From a virus: a DNA stretch of 64,000 nt. Location of the stretch: IMG/VR virus record IMGVR_UViG_3300017605_000706, positions 1-64,000 of that record; one strand, given 5' to 3'. Position numbers and translations under genes: made by a program. Of this stretch, positions 24,543 to 32,791 are shown in pieces. The notes below the pieces were generated by a model. It had not been told where the DNA came from. It saw only the letters and a list, made by a program, of their open reading frames with translations, and did not search any database. How positions within the stretch are numbered: the first letter of the stretch is position 1; each line of letters opens with the position of its first letter.

Positions 24543-24794
24543 ATGCTTTTGCTTCAGCAATGGCAACAGACCGAAAATTTCGAGCCTGATAATCCGACGC
24601 AGGCGCGTTTCGAGACGTATTTCGCTCTTCCGGGGGGTCATGTATCGACCTATTGGAACGGTGAAGCTGTTACAGGCGGCACCCTCATGGGTCCCGTCGA
24701 CACCGCTGTTGACATGGTCAAGTCTAACTGGAAGATCCTCGGCGCAATCGGCCTCGTGGCCGGCGCGCTACTCGCTTACAAGCATAGCCGCTAG
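24543..24794 (+). CDS. Small membrane protein with C-terminal anchor (83 aa)
   Basis: Soluble N-terminal part, then WKILGAIGLVAGALLAYKHS near the C-terminus, a single transmembrane helix with a short basic tail. AGGA 7 bases upstream of ATG. This tail-anchored layout recurs in many virion-block proteins. Converges with the paralogue at 24768. Confidence 0.7.
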   Translation: MLLLQQWQQTENFEPDNPTQARFETYFALPGGHVSTYWNGEAVTGGTLMGPVDTAVDMVKSNWKILGAIGLVAGALLAYKHSR

Positions 24795-25091
24795 GTACGC
24801 GCCTTTTGCAGCTGCGTACGCTACCTCGTCCTCGATCGCGTGGATCTCAAGAGGGACCTCATCGAATGACTTGAGGCGGTGCTGCGCAGCTAGCTCTACG
24901 ACGTAGAGCCACTCCGATCGAGGCCACCCAGACCGAATGCGGTGGCGCTTATCAGTGCCTGGCTCAAGCGCGTCTACGTTGTAGAAAACGTTCCCGGCGT
25001 AGTTGATGCGCAACGTCTTCATCAGGGCCATCGCAGCCGTTATCTGGCCGGGGCTCTCAACCAACGTCCAGTCAAGTCCGCGATAGATCAT
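24768..25091 (-). CDS. PWEIH-family paralogue 7 (107 aa)
   Basis: Starts directly with MIYRGLDWTLVESPG and ends SFDEVPLEIHAIEDEVAYAA plus a helix; Trp is replaced by Leu. Minimal member with almost nothing before YRG. First of three consecutive copies at this locus. Confidence 0.72.
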   Translation of the reverse strand: MIYRGLDWTLVESPGQITAAMALMKTLRINYAGNVFYNVDALEPGTDKRHRIRSGWPRSEWLYVVELAAQHRLKSFDEVPLEIHAIEDEVAYAAAKGAYLAAMLVSE

Positions 25092-25401
25092 ACGCGTCGG
25101 CCGCTGCCTTGAACGTGTCCTCGTCTTCGATCAGCATCAGTTCGATCGGGTACGCCAACTTGGCGTGTAGCTGACGATTGAAGAACACAGACTTAGCTTC
25201 AACCGTCTTTCTAAGATACTCGATCATGTACACGCTGGCCAGTACTTCGATGGGCCAAGTCATGTCCTCCGCCGTAAGCCTTGCAACGTACTTTAGCTCA
25301 CCATCGATCACTGCGTACAGCGCCGGGCCCTTCTTGGCGCCACTGCGAAACTTGTCGCCGCTATACACGGCAACTTCGATTCCTCGCCAGCTATACCCCA
25401 T
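25072..25401 (-). CDS. PWEIH-family paralogue 8, diverged (109 aa)
   Basis: N-terminal landmark SWRGIEVAVYSGD. The C-terminal element is reduced to YPIELMLIEDEDTFKAAADA: P-I-E-(L) and the following helix remain but W and H are lost. Overlaps its neighbours in the same head-to-tail way as the other copies, so it is a true but diverging member. Confidence 0.65.
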   Translation of the reverse strand: MGYSWRGIEVAVYSGDKFRSGAKKGPALYAVIDGELKYVARLTAEDMTWPIEVLASVYMIEYLRKTVEAKSVFFNRQLHAKLAYPIELMLIEDEDTFKAAADAYDLSRT

Positions 25402-25860
25402 CTAAAGCGCGCTTCCGAAGTAAGCGTCAAGCGCCGCCTCGAGCGCGGTGGGATCTAAGATCATGGCGATCTCCCATGGGATACCTGAAGGCGTCACGGT
25501 TCCAGGCTCTGGCGCCCAGATCGACAAGATGAATTCGTCGAGGGTCAGCTTGGCCCAATGAGGGGTCATCGCCTGGAATGGCAGGACTGTTTCGCAGCGG
25601 AGCAGCTCACGTGCGCTATGCTTTGCGTTGGCAGGCCGCGCGTACAAGTACTCTAGTCCTATAGCTTCATCTTCATCGATACTCAAATGCCATAGCGTCC
25701 CCAGGGCCAGAAACGAGATCGTACCCAACCGAGCGTGCATGGGCCACGTAGCGCGGCGCGCCCACGTACTAGACGACTCCGCGAACAGCTCACCATCTCT
25801 ATCGCGCGAGCAGCGCATGAGCTTGCCGTACAGGGTATCGAACGGGTCACGCTTGGTCAC
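25402..25860 (-). CDS. PWEIH-family paralogue 9, diverged (152 aa)
   Basis: C-terminal element TPSGIPWEIAMILDPTALEA keeps PWEI but changes H to A. No clear YRG landmark. GTG start 6 bases after the stop of the upstream SNF2 gene, so it is probably its operon partner. Confidence 0.65.
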   Translation of the reverse strand: MTKRDPFDTLYGKLMRCSRDRDGELFAESSSTWARRATWPMHARLGTISFLALGTLWHLSIDEDEAIGLEYLYARPANAKHSARELLRCETVLPFQAMTPHWAKLTLDEFILSIWAPEPGTVTPSGIPWEIAMILDPTALEAALDAYFGSAL

Positions 25861-25866
25861 ACGCCC

Positions 25867-27753
25867 TCAGACCTGCGGCACCTTCGATTTATTCACGAGG
25901 CTGATCGCCAACCTCCACTCTGTATCGGTCAGGCCAGTCTCAAGGTTTGTCACTAGTCCCTTGGCTATCTCGTTAGATTCCGCTAGCTTAGGCAACTCTT
26001 GCGCGGCGCGGCGTTCCTTGCCGGACTTCGCTTGCCGTACCGCGGGCACGCCTAGCTTAGCGATCTCTTGGATCATAGATCCGATCATGGCCTGGCGGAC
26101 AACCGTCTCCGTTACCAGATCCGCATCAGGCGCCGTGACAGCTGCGTCTACGCTCGCTGCGATATGCTGGCGCTTCTCCGCGATCACGTCAGCGATGCGT
26201 CGCTCGAGAGGGTGATCAGCCACGAGTGTTCTGATCTGACACGCGCGCGTTTGCCCGATTCTGTGAACGCGGTCGCTCGCTTGGTCATTCTCACCGGGCG
26301 TCCAAGCCTGATCCACGAACATTAGCTCGCTCGCTCGCGTGAGTGTCAGCCCTGTTGATCCTGCGCCGATCGTCAGTGCTACCCCTCTGAGCTTTCCCTC
26401 TTGGAACGCTTCTGCGACGGCTTGCGCTTCTTTGACACGCCGACCGTTCACGTAGTAGTCACCGCCACCGAGCACAGTGCCCCAGAAGGCGCGTTTGCAC
26501 AGCACTTCGATCGGCGCTCTGTGCGCCGAGAACACGATGAGCGGCTGTTCCTCTTCCTCAGCTTCTTCAACAACAGTCAGCATCGCCGGGATCTTGCTGG
26601 CTGCTACCTGAGCGCGCACGCGCGACATGTCGTAGAAGTCCGGCATGACGCCGTCGAAACTCTCGAGATCGATCCCGCGTGCTTGCAAAACGGTCACGAC
26701 TTCGTCGAGGGCTGATAACGCCTCCATGTCGATCTCGACGAACGTGTCCGTGTAGATCTTGTCCGGCAAGTCGGTCAGTACGTCTTCTTTTCTACGGCGC
26801 AGCATGACGCGGCGCAGGCGATCAGCCACTTCAGGCTGCGCAAAACCCCACGCCGCGCCTGCGCCTTGTTCGCGGCCGTCGTGCAGCTCGAGGAAGTTCT
26901 TGTAGCTACCAAACGCTTCGTCAGCAGCGCCGATATTCTCTAGGATCGTCCACAGCTCACCAGGACGGTTCAGGAGCGGCGTACCTGTCAACGTCCAAGC
27001 GTACCCGCCACGAGACCGCGCAAGGCTGGCCAGCGCTCTCCATCGCTTGGTCCGCTTGGCCTGAAACGACTTGACGTAGTGCCCCTCGTCGGCAATGACG
27101 GTCAAGCCTTCCGGGATCGGATAGATCGACTCGTAGAGCGCAAGCTTCTCGTCGTCTACAAGGCGCTCGTAGTTCAGGATCACGACTTCGGACTTGCCGG
27201 GCCAGCGAAATGTCTTCGGGATCGTCGCCTTGAGGTCAGGGCGCCACTTGTTGATCTCAGCTCGCCACGTACCGCGGACGTTGGCAGGGCAAATCACGAT
27301 AGCGCTGCCGTAGGGCAGAGCTGCAAGTGCTTGACATGATTTACCTAATCCCATCTGGTCGGCCAGTAGCGCCGAGCTTCTCGAAGCCAGCCAACGCCCG
27401 CCCTCTCTCTGGAACGGGTACAGCGACAGACCTCGCCGGGACGCGATCTCGTCGAACCAGATGAGCCTCTTGTCGGCTTCAGTCCTGATTGCCGACGCGG
27501 TCTCTACGAAAGCCTGAACGCGCTCGGCCACGGCGCGGTCAACACGTAGCGCGACGCTCGATAGCTGCGTCAACCGCTCGAGGATCGCGACCGCCTTGTC
27601 GACGGCTACTTCATAGCGGTGCGACTCGCTGTTCCAGTGCGCGCCGTCGAGAGCGCGCCGGTACGCCTCGTACTTCGGCTTGTCCAGGTTCGAGTGCGAG
27701 ATCTGGATCAGCCCGTCGACGTACGTGACGTTTACGGAAGGGGGTCGTGACAT
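25867..27753 (-). CDS. SNF2-family helicase, SMARCAL1-like (628 aa)
   Basis: Full-length SNF2 translocase. Motif I ADQMGLGKS (131-139), motif II IADEGHYVK (DEGH instead of DEAH), motif III LTGTPLLNRPGELW, motif VI ASDRVHRIGQTR. An N-terminal HARP-like or DNA-binding region precedes (1-105). In this genome it is the canonical one of two SNF2 proteins. Such enzymes remodel branched or RNA-containing duplexes at replication forks. Flanked on both sides by PWEIH paralogues. Confidence 0.85.
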   Translation of the reverse strand: MSRPPSVNVTYVDGLIQISHSNLDKPKYEAYRRALDGAHWNSESHRYEVAVDKAVAILERLTQLSSVALRVDRAVAERVQAFVETASAIRTEADKRLIWFDEIASRRGLSLYPFQREGGRWLASRSSALLADQMGLGKSCQALAALPYGSAIVICPANVRGTWRAEINKWRPDLKATIPKTFRWPGKSEVVILNYERLVDDEKLALYESIYPIPEGLTVIADEGHYVKSFQAKRTKRWRALASLARSRGGYAWTLTGTPLLNRPGELWTILENIGAADEAFGSYKNFLELHDGREQGAGAAWGFAQPEVADRLRRVMLRRRKEDVLTDLPDKIYTDTFVEIDMEALSALDEVVTVLQARGIDLESFDGVMPDFYDMSRVRAQVAASKIPAMLTVVEEAEEEEQPLIVFSAHRAPIEVLCKRAFWGTVLGGGDYYVNGRRVKEAQAVAEAFQEGKLRGVALTIGAGSTGLTLTRASELMFVDQAWTPGENDQASDRVHRIGQTRACQIRTLVADHPLERRIADVIAEKRQHIAASVDAAVTAPDADLVTETVVRQAMIGSMIQEIAKLGVPAVRQAKSGKERRAAQELPKLAESNEIAKGLVTNLETGLTDTEWRLAISLVNKSKVPQV

Positions 27754-28100
27754 GCAGAGATGAAGGCTTGCCTAGCAGCCGCGTACGCGATCTCGTCTTC
27801 TATACGGTGGATCTCCCAGGGAACGCCGTCAACAGGGTGGCCTAGCGGCTGCCTCATCAGAAAAGCGTCGTCGTCACGCGGTATGAACATCGTCCAATCA
27901 GCTCCAGCCCAGTGCAGCAGGCCCCTCTCGACCAAGATAGGCGTGAAGCCCTCCCTCTGATCAATCTCATGAGGTGGGCAGCAATCGGTAATATACGTGT
28001 ACGAAGTGCCGTCAAAGACGAGCTTTAGGCCGATCAGATTGTAGCACTGCGCCAGCCGAATGCAACCCGCTGTCCACGGTGTTATCTGTACGATATTCAT
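27732..28100 (-). CDS. PWEIH-family paralogue 10 (122 aa)
   Basis: C-terminal element PVDGVPWEIHRIEDEIAYAA, followed by a helix, is one of the best-preserved copies. The N-terminal landmark is altered (no YRG). Overlaps the SNF2 start by 22 bases, so it is co-transcribed with it. Confidence 0.74.
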   Translation of the reverse strand: MNIVQITPWTAGCIRLAQCYNLIGLKLVFDGTSYTYITDCCPPHEIDQREGFTPILVERGLLHWAGADWTMFIPRDDDAFLMRQPLGHPVDGVPWEIHRIEDEIAYAAARQAFISACHDPLP

Positions 28101-28471
28101 AGACTTCTCAGGTAAGCTTCCCGCGCCGCCGCGTACGCAAAGCCGTCATCGATACGGTTGATCTCCCACGGAACGCCGTCTACGGAATGCTTGCCGTCGA
28201 TCACGGGGTGGAACCCGGGGTAGTAACTCACGACTTCGAGCGTGAATCTGTCAGCGCTCAACGCGTATCTCTGGTCGAAGACATACAAGCAGCCTCTGAT
28301 CCGCGTGGCCACCTCAGCGTGAACTCGGTATTCGAGGCTTAGGCGCTCTAGGAGCGCGCTGTTGTCGTTAGATCCTGTAGAGAAGCAGCGCAGCCACGCG
28401 CGTCCGTGATCACGGATCAACAGCGTGTCTGCGGAGCGCCACCCTGATATCCTTGTGGGGAACCTCGTCAT
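28097..28471 (-). CDS. PWEIH-family paralogue 11 (124 aa)
   Basis: ATG 28471 overlaps the upstream paralogue's stop (ATGA); a longer frame exists but would lie inside the upstream gene. C-terminal element SVDGVPWEINRIDDGFAYAA; H becomes N. The middle is rich in Arg and aromatic residues. Confidence 0.72.
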   Translation of the reverse strand: MTRFPTRISGWRSADTLLIRDHGRAWLRCFSTGSNDNSALLERLSLEYRVHAEVATRIRGCLYVFDQRYALSADRFTLEVVSYYPGFHPVIDGKHSVDGVPWEINRIDDGFAYAAAREAYLRSL

Positions 28472-28890
28472 GCGCACGATTCCACGAAAGCCTTGCGCGC
28501 CGCCGTGCGTGCGATCGGATCTGTGATCCCGTGAATCTCCCACGGTACGTCGTCGACTGGCCTGAACCCTTGTACGACAGATGCGTGGTCTCGCCAGATG
28601 TCGTTGACGTTTTCAAGAGGGCGCGCCATGGGCATACTTACAGCCATGACAGGGCTCCACCAGCCTTCTTCCGCTGCTGCAAGGTCTGTCGCACGGGCCG
28701 CTCGTACGGGGGAGAGGGCCCAACACGCTTGGTCGAACATGACTACGCCCCGATAGATGAGCCCAATTGGCTTGTCCGGCCTGTCTGTCCGCAGCAGCCC
28801 CGGACTCATCCACACAATCTCACACTGACGACAAAACAAGCGGTCGTCAGCCGTCCAAGACGGCCAAGTCTTTAGTCTTTCTGTCCGCAT
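28468..28890 (-). CDS. PWEIH-family paralogue 12 (140 aa)
   Basis: Landmarks LIYRGVVMFDQACW and PVDDVPWEIHGITD. The N-terminus has CRQCEIVW, a CxxC that may bind zinc. AGAGG upstream supports ATG 28890. It is the first gene of the minus-strand run, divergent from the virion block at 28952. Confidence 0.74.
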   Translation of the reverse strand: MRTERLKTWPSWTADDRLFCRQCEIVWMSPGLLRTDRPDKPIGLIYRGVVMFDQACWALSPVRAARATDLAAAEEGWWSPVMAVSMPMARPLENVNDIWRDHASVVQGFRPVDDVPWEIHGITDPIARTAARKAFVESCA

Positions 28891-28951
28891 CAACCTCTGT
28901 AGACGCCACTAGACGGCGCGTTATTCACTGTGGTAAGCTCGCGATACTCAT

Positions 28952-29860
28952 ATGACTGACGCCGAAGCGGCTGCGATCCTCAAGTCGACGACCGATAACG
29001 TCGAGGCGATGTACAATACTCTTGTACAAACCAGCCGTTCCGCGTCGATTTTGCTCCAAAACGACAAGGCGTACTGCAACGAGCTGCGGCAGTACAACCT
29101 ATACGCCATGGGTACGTACCAGTGGCAGCTCTCGATGATTCAGAGCGCCAAGGCGTTGGGCGTTCAGAACGTTCCTGCCGCGCCTAAGTTCCCGACACTA
29201 TTCAAAATCGCCGGGCAGTCGGGCCAAGACAGCCTGAACATCCAGTGCAGCAAGCTTTCCGGCCTCGGGGGCCTTAACGACGACGGCACCGTCAAGCGTG
29301 AAGCCATCGAGGTCGTCACATCGGACGCGCAGCTCCTCAACCCGAACGCGCCGGTTCCGACGTTCAACGTCGACCCTAACCAAGTCTTCGCCAAGGTTCC
29401 AGGCCTTGGCATCGAGCCGATCACGGTCGTCGTGATCGTCCTCGTAGGCGTCCTGATCACGATTGGCCTAGCCTACGCTATCAAGTTTGTTGAGGCACTT
29501 ACGGGTCAGGGCATTGAGAAAGAGCGCACGCAGCAGGCGAAGCTTCAGATCGCCGCGTTCAACAGTACGATCACAGCGCGGTCCGACTGCTTCAACAAGT
29601 GCCTGCAGACGGGCCAACCCGCCTCGGACTGCGCGAAGACTTGCGAAGCGGCCTTCAAGGCCGACATTCCGAGCATACCTGGCGGCTATACTACGATGTC
29701 CGTCATCGGCGTAGCTGCTGTCGCGATCGGCGCCTTCTGGCTGTGGGGCAAGCGCAAGAAGATCGCAGGCGCCGGTCGACGGTTCGTCTCGGACGAAGGC
29801 GACGACGAAGATCCTATCGAGCTGACACGGTCGATGCGCCGCACACGAGGGTACGCTTGA
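28952..29860 (+). CDS. Double-pass membrane protein with CX3C-X9-CX3C hairpin (302 aa)
   Basis: First gene of the likely virion block. Transmembrane segments at about 156-180 and 248-266; the segment between holds CFNKC (213-217) and CAKTC (227-231), an exact CX3C-X9-CX3C spacing of the kind that forms a disulfide-locked helical hairpin, as in small Tim and CHCH proteins. The N-terminal 150 residues are helical then beta-rich. The tail is basic then acidic, and ends RRTRGYA. A thioredoxin-like gene follows immediately and may form these disulfides. Confidence 0.75.
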   Translation: MTDAEAAAILKSTTDNVEAMYNTLVQTSRSASILLQNDKAYCNELRQYNLYAMGTYQWQLSMIQSAKALGVQNVPAAPKFPTLFKIAGQSGQDSLNIQCSKLSGLGGLNDDGTVKREAIEVVTSDAQLLNPNAPVPTFNVDPNQVFAKVPGLGIEPITVVVIVLVGVLITIGLAYAIKFVEALTGQGIEKERTQQAKLQIAAFNSTITARSDCFNKCLQTGQPASDCAKTCEAAFKADIPSIPGGYTTMSVIGVAAVAIGAFWLWGKRKKIAGAGRRFVSDEGDDEDPIELTRSMRRTRGYA

Positions 29861-29861
29861 G

Positions 29862-30233
29862 ATGAGTCAGATTCCTGAAGACATCGACGCGATTGTTGTC
29901 GTTTTTGTGATGAAGGGCTGCGGCCACTGCGAAGACTACCTGCCGACGTTCAGGCAGGTAGCCCGTAACTGGAATCGTACCGTGCCTGCGTACGAGATCC
30001 GCGTCGATAAGATGACAGAAGAGCAGACGCGCTTCGCCGACCGCATGAAAATTGAAGCGACGCCGACGACGGTAGCCGTCAATCGTCATTCGGGCGGCGC
30101 GATCCGTCTCGAGGGCGCACAGAGTCCTGAAGCGGTAAATTACCTGTTTCAACGGGCGCACGCGCACAATTACGCAGTCGATCAGGCGCGGCGCAAATGG
30201 GCGAAAATGCGCGCTGAAGGGCGTATTAAGTAG
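29862..30233 (+). CDS. Thioredoxin-like protein (123 aa)
   Basis: Thioredoxin fold with the active site CGHC (residues 20-23) in VFVMKGCGHCEDY, and the cis-Pro loop ATPTTVAVN. CGHC is the PDI-type, more oxidising active site. No signal peptide, so it acts in the cytoplasm or within the virion. Located right after the protein with the CX3C pairs, its likely substrate. Confidence 0.85.
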   Translation: MSQIPEDIDAIVVVFVMKGCGHCEDYLPTFRQVARNWNRTVPAYEIRVDKMTEEQTRFADRMKIEATPTTVAVNRHSGGAIRLEGAQSPEAVNYLFQRAHAHNYAVDQARRKWAKMRAEGRIK

Positions 30234-30670
30234 TGACCACCAAAGACGACATCAAAGGCATCTTCAGACAATGCCTTCCCGCGCAGCTGTACGTGCACAT
30301 TGATGACATTGTCGACCATCGCAAAGTCCTGGTAAGAAGCGAATCAGGCGTCACGCTGGTCGCTGAGCCTGATTGGGTGTACCAAGCGCGTCACTGGCAC
30401 TATTTCGTAGGCCTTTGCAGCGTAGTTTGCGCCACCGACGTCGCGTCGGTCATGTACTGGACGTTCAACGGAGGCGAACAGGGGTTCGCCCAAACGCGCG
30501 TGAATGCTTGTGTCACCGACACAGTGAGTGCGATACGCAGGGGCCTTACATTGATGGAGGCCGAGCCCGCCTCGTTCAGGCATCCCTTGAATCTGCCCGT
30601 TGAGATCTATCGGATTGAAGATCCAGACGCGGCTATCGTCGCAGCAGACACGTACCGGCAGTACCTATGA
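30233..30670 (+). CDS. PWEIH-family paralogue 13, diverged (145 aa)
   Basis: C-terminal element LNLPVEIYRIEDPDAAIVAA; Trp becomes Val and His becomes Tyr, but P-x-E-I-x-x-I-x-D-P and the helix fit. GTG start overlaps the thioredoxin stop. The only family member inside the virion block. Confidence 0.65.
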   Translation: MTTKDDIKGIFRQCLPAQLYVHIDDIVDHRKVLVRSESGVTLVAEPDWVYQARHWHYFVGLCSVVCATDVASVMYWTFNGGEQGFAQTRVNACVTDTVSAIRRGLTLMEAEPASFRHPLNLPVEIYRIEDPDAAIVAADTYRQYL

Positions 30671-30834
30671 AACTGGTTCCGCTTCTTGTGGCCGCTTTGA
30701 TCATGTTTGGAGTCCCGTGGTTGACGGGTCTCGGGCTAGGGCTCACAAGCGCAACGTCTGCAAAGATAGGCGTCAGCGCGATCCTCGCGAGCTTGTTGGT
30801 CTACTTATCGGTCAAGCCCGCGCGTAGTACCTAG
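30667..30834 (+). CDS. Small two-helix membrane protein (55 aa)
   Basis: ATGA overlap. Two hydrophobic segments (about 4-25 and 34-48) with a basic C-terminus (KPARST). Holin-like size and topology; it lies next to the Rz-like gene at 31101 and near the cell-wall hydrolase at 31891, so holin is a fair guess. Confidence 0.6.
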   Translation: MKLVPLLVAALIMFGVPWLTGLGLGLTSATSAKIGVSAILASLLVYLSVKPARST

Positions 30835-31101
30835 CGCGAATTCATCTTCCATCGCAAACTCATCCACGGACGAAGCTCTGCTAGAGCTTCGCCGGGTAGA
30901 ATTGATCTCGTCGGTGATCTGCTCGAGACGGTCGCCGAGGTCATCCATGCTCGCGTAACACGCCGCCAGCTGGACGTCGATTGACCGGAGCTTGTGGATG
31001 ACTTCTGGTGGAAGGCTTACCTCTACTGGCGGAGGCATCTCATTGAGAGACTTCTCGACCAGAGAGATTAGACGCATAGCGCCAGACGGTAGTTTAGCCA
31101 T
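30805..31101 (-). CDS. Coiled-coil hypothetical protein (98 aa)
   Basis: ATG 31101 overlaps the upstream stop (TGATG). Helical and acidic with a Ser/Arg-rich segment near residue 70. Follows the Rz-like gene and is probably co-translated. Possible partner in the lysis cassette; not recognised. Confidence 0.62.
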   Translation of the reverse strand: MAKLPSGAMRLISLVEKSLNEMPPPVEVSLPPEVIHKLRSIDVQLAACYASMDDLGDRLEQITDEINSTRRSSSRASSVDEFAMEDEFALGTTRGLDR

Positions 31102-31436
31102 CACGTACCCCGTTTGCGGTCGCGTTCTACAATGCGCCTGAGAGCCTCAAGCGCTGAGGCAATCTTCTCAGCTAGGGCGTGGTATCTGTCAACCTGGGTC
31201 TGATTGGTCGCGATGTACTTGTCGATCATCGCAGCCATCTCTGCCCTGTGACTAGTTTCACGCTCATCATTGCTGCGCCTGAACTCGTCGATAAGCTTGG
31301 CGACGTCGTTCTTATGCGCGTCCGTGAGTTGGTTGACACGGCGCCATAGGTGGACGACTGCCCAAATCAGGACCAAGCAAAAAGCGCCTAAGACGCCTTG
31401 CGCGAGCCAGAATTTAGCTGAGAGGATTTCGGGCAT
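31101..31436 (-). CDS. Rz/i-spanin-like membrane coiled-coil protein (111 aa)
   Basis: One N-terminal transmembrane helix (VLGAFCLVLIWAVVHLW, about 14-30) followed by a periplasmic coiled coil, the topology of inner-membrane spanins. A candidate outer partner is the lipoprotein-like gene at 35655. Topology alone is not proof. Confidence 0.55.
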   Translation of the reverse strand: MPEILSAKFWLAQGVLGAFCLVLIWAVVHLWRRVNQLTDAHKNDVAKLIDEFRRSNDERETSHRAEMAAMIDKYIATNQTQVDRYHALAEKIASALEALRRIVERDRKRGT

Positions 31437-31443
31437 GATACTG

Positions 31444-31464
31444 AGAGGGCCTCAGGCGCCCTCT
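31444..31464 (-). other. 7-bp GC hairpin between minus-strand genes
   Basis: AGAGGGC (31444-31450) pairs with GCCCTCT (31458-31464) around 7 bases. It lies between the stop of the basic protein gene (31469) and the start of the Rz-like gene (31436). No T-run follows, so an mRNA-processing or attenuation element is more likely than a terminator. Confidence 0.45.
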
Positions 31465-31468
31465 TAGA

Positions 31469-31780
31469 TCAGAGATACGCGCGCTGTCTGCGCGCTCGCT
31501 TAGATCCCTTACGTGCGCACTTCGCGAACAGATGCGTTTTCTTGTCGCGGCACTGGTGCGGGTTCCGCTTCCTGGGAAGCTTGCGTCCCGCACAGCGCTG
31601 AGCGGCCGTTACCTTGGCGCCACGCTGGAAGAAGACGATCAGGCAGCCCTTGCCAGAACTCAGCTTGTCGCGTGAGGCCATATCAACAATCGCTTTGTTG
31701 ATACTCACGTTCGACATGCGGTTCTTGGGAGAACGGGCCGCATAGAACTTGTTACCGACCTTGAGCTTCGTGATCGCCAT
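31469..31780 (-). CDS. Basic Cys-containing protein, virion-type (103 aa)
   Basis: Start at ATG 31780 (MAITKLKVGNKFYAARSPKN) has AAGGAG upstream; the longer frame is unsupported. C-terminal half is strongly basic with Cys: RKRNPHQCRDKKTH and CARKGSKRARRQRAYL. Resembles the Arg-rich set of the plus-strand virion block but on the opposite strand. Possible DNA-condensing protein. Confidence 0.7.
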   Translation of the reverse strand: MAITKLKVGNKFYAARSPKNRMSNVSINKAIVDMASRDKLSSGKGCLIVFFQRGAKVTAAQRCAGRKLPRKRNPHQCRDKKTHLFAKCARKGSKRARRQRAYL

Positions 31781-31872
31781 GGGACTCGGGCTCCTTACTT
31801 TTTCACTGGCGGCCGGATAGGCCGGATGCAACATCCGGGTTTGGACTTGCTCATGGGGGCTACCATACACTA
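31781..31872. promoter_or_regulatory. Divergent regulatory gap with inverted repeat
   Basis: Between divergent genes at 31780 (-) and 31891 (+). Contains CCGGATG (31822-31828) and CATCCGG (31832-31838), a perfect 7-bp arm with a 3-base loop, and a direct repeat GGCCGGAT at 31811-31818 and 31820-31827. A -35-like TTGGAC (31841-31846) with a weak TACACT (31866-31871), 19 bases apart, is a poor plus-strand promoter candidate. Confidence 0.45.
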
Positions 31873-31890
31873 GGATCAGGCGCCTGATCC
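31873..31890. promoter_or_regulatory. Perfect 18-bp palindrome abutting the hydrolase start
   Basis: GGATCAGGCGCCTGATCC ends at the base before the ATG at 31891. It is a perfect dyad and shares both arms with sites at 24227 and 32756. Each arm contains GATC. Because it includes the only weak ribosome-binding AGG, in RNA it would fold and mask the start; in DNA it could bind a dimeric repressor or be methylation-controlled. Confidence 0.75.
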
Positions 31891-32778
31891 ATGACTTTCT
31901 GTCTACCCAAGTGGTACCCGCTGTATGATTCTCCTGCCTTAAAGAGTTTCATACTCACGTCGGGCTGCTCGATGGGTACGCCCTCCTGCAGCGCAGGCCT
32001 CAGCGCCGGCAATATTAATTGTAATCCCGCGCAGATGGCCGCGCAGGCTGATCAAAAGCTACGCGCGACGGGGTATATGGGCCCCGCAATTACGCTAGAC
32101 GCTTATACTTTAGCGCGATACATCGCGTCCGAAGTCGGTTCTAGTGCGACCCCGGGCGAGAAAGTGGCCGTCGCCGAAGCGGCAGTTAACCGCGCCCGGC
32201 GCTGGAAGCTGTCGATCACAGGGCTTTTGCTCAACCGATCGCCCGCCCCCAATAAGGGCTACTTCGGCCCGATCCACTGCTCGAACCCCGATGGGTCGCT
32301 CGGCGCACCCTACGGACGGTGGGCGGCCACGAGCAAGGACCCGTCCGCGGCCGACGTCATGCTTGCTCTCCTCGTCACGTCAGGGGAGTCGAACAACTTC
32401 TCACGCGGTGCCGATGACCAGTTCGGTCCCGACATCGAGGGCACCAGCTCTCACCCTACAGGGTGGGCGGCTAAGGCAGTCGCGGCGAAGGGCGAGGCCA
32501 ACAACTACTGGGTAGGACCGCTCCCTGGTGTCGACCACTGGAGAACGTTCCTTTTTACTTATAGACCAGATATATCACCTACTTCGGCACAAGGCAAGGC
32601 TTTAATCGCAGCGGGTGTTCAGGCACTGACGAACCGAACCCGACCTAACTGGACCGGGCTTCCGATGTGCTCGACTGGCGTCAACACAGCTGCGATCGCT
32701 GCGCTGGCGACTGCCGGGATTGCTAGTTTTTTTCTGTACCGGTATAGGGATCTCTGGATCAAACACCTGATCCCATGA
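31891..32778 (+). CDS. Membrane-anchored SleB-like cell wall hydrolase (295 aa)
   Basis: Likely cleaves peptidoglycan. Residues about 70-230 match the SleB/hydrolase_2 type: ARYIASEVGS with Glu81 as the candidate catalytic residue, EKVAVAEAAVNRARR, and Gly/Tyr-rich loops (GYFGPIHCSNPDG). A single C-terminal transmembrane helix (about 268-288) is followed by RYRDLWIKHLIP. Tail anchoring suggests a virion- or membrane-bound enzyme used in entry or lysis. The start overlaps the 18-bp palindrome. Confidence 0.75.
   Translation: MTFCLPKWYPLYDSPALKSFILTSGCSMGTPSCSAGLSAGNINCNPAQMAAQADQKLRATGYMGPAITLDAYTLARYIASEVGSSATPGEKVAVAEAAVNRARRWKLSITGLLLNRSPAPNKGYFGPIHCSNPDGSLGAPYGRWAATSKDPSAADVMLALLVTSGESNNFSRGADDQFGPDIEGTSSHPTGWAAKAVAAKGEANNYWVGPLPGVDHWRTFLFTYRPDISPTSAQGKALIAAGVQALTNRTRPNWTGLPMCSTGVNTAAIAALATAGIASFFLYRYRDLWIKHLIP
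32756..32773. promoter_or_regulatory. 18-bp dyad RGATCA-N6-TGATCY upstream of 32792 gene
   Basis: GGATCA (32756-32761), six bases, TGATCC (32768-32773), within the last codons of the hydrolase and 18 bases before the next ATG. Same arms and spacing as 31873-31890 and 24227-24244. A TTGAC follows at 32786. Confidence 0.65.
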
Positions 32779-32791
32779 TAGGGTCTTGACT

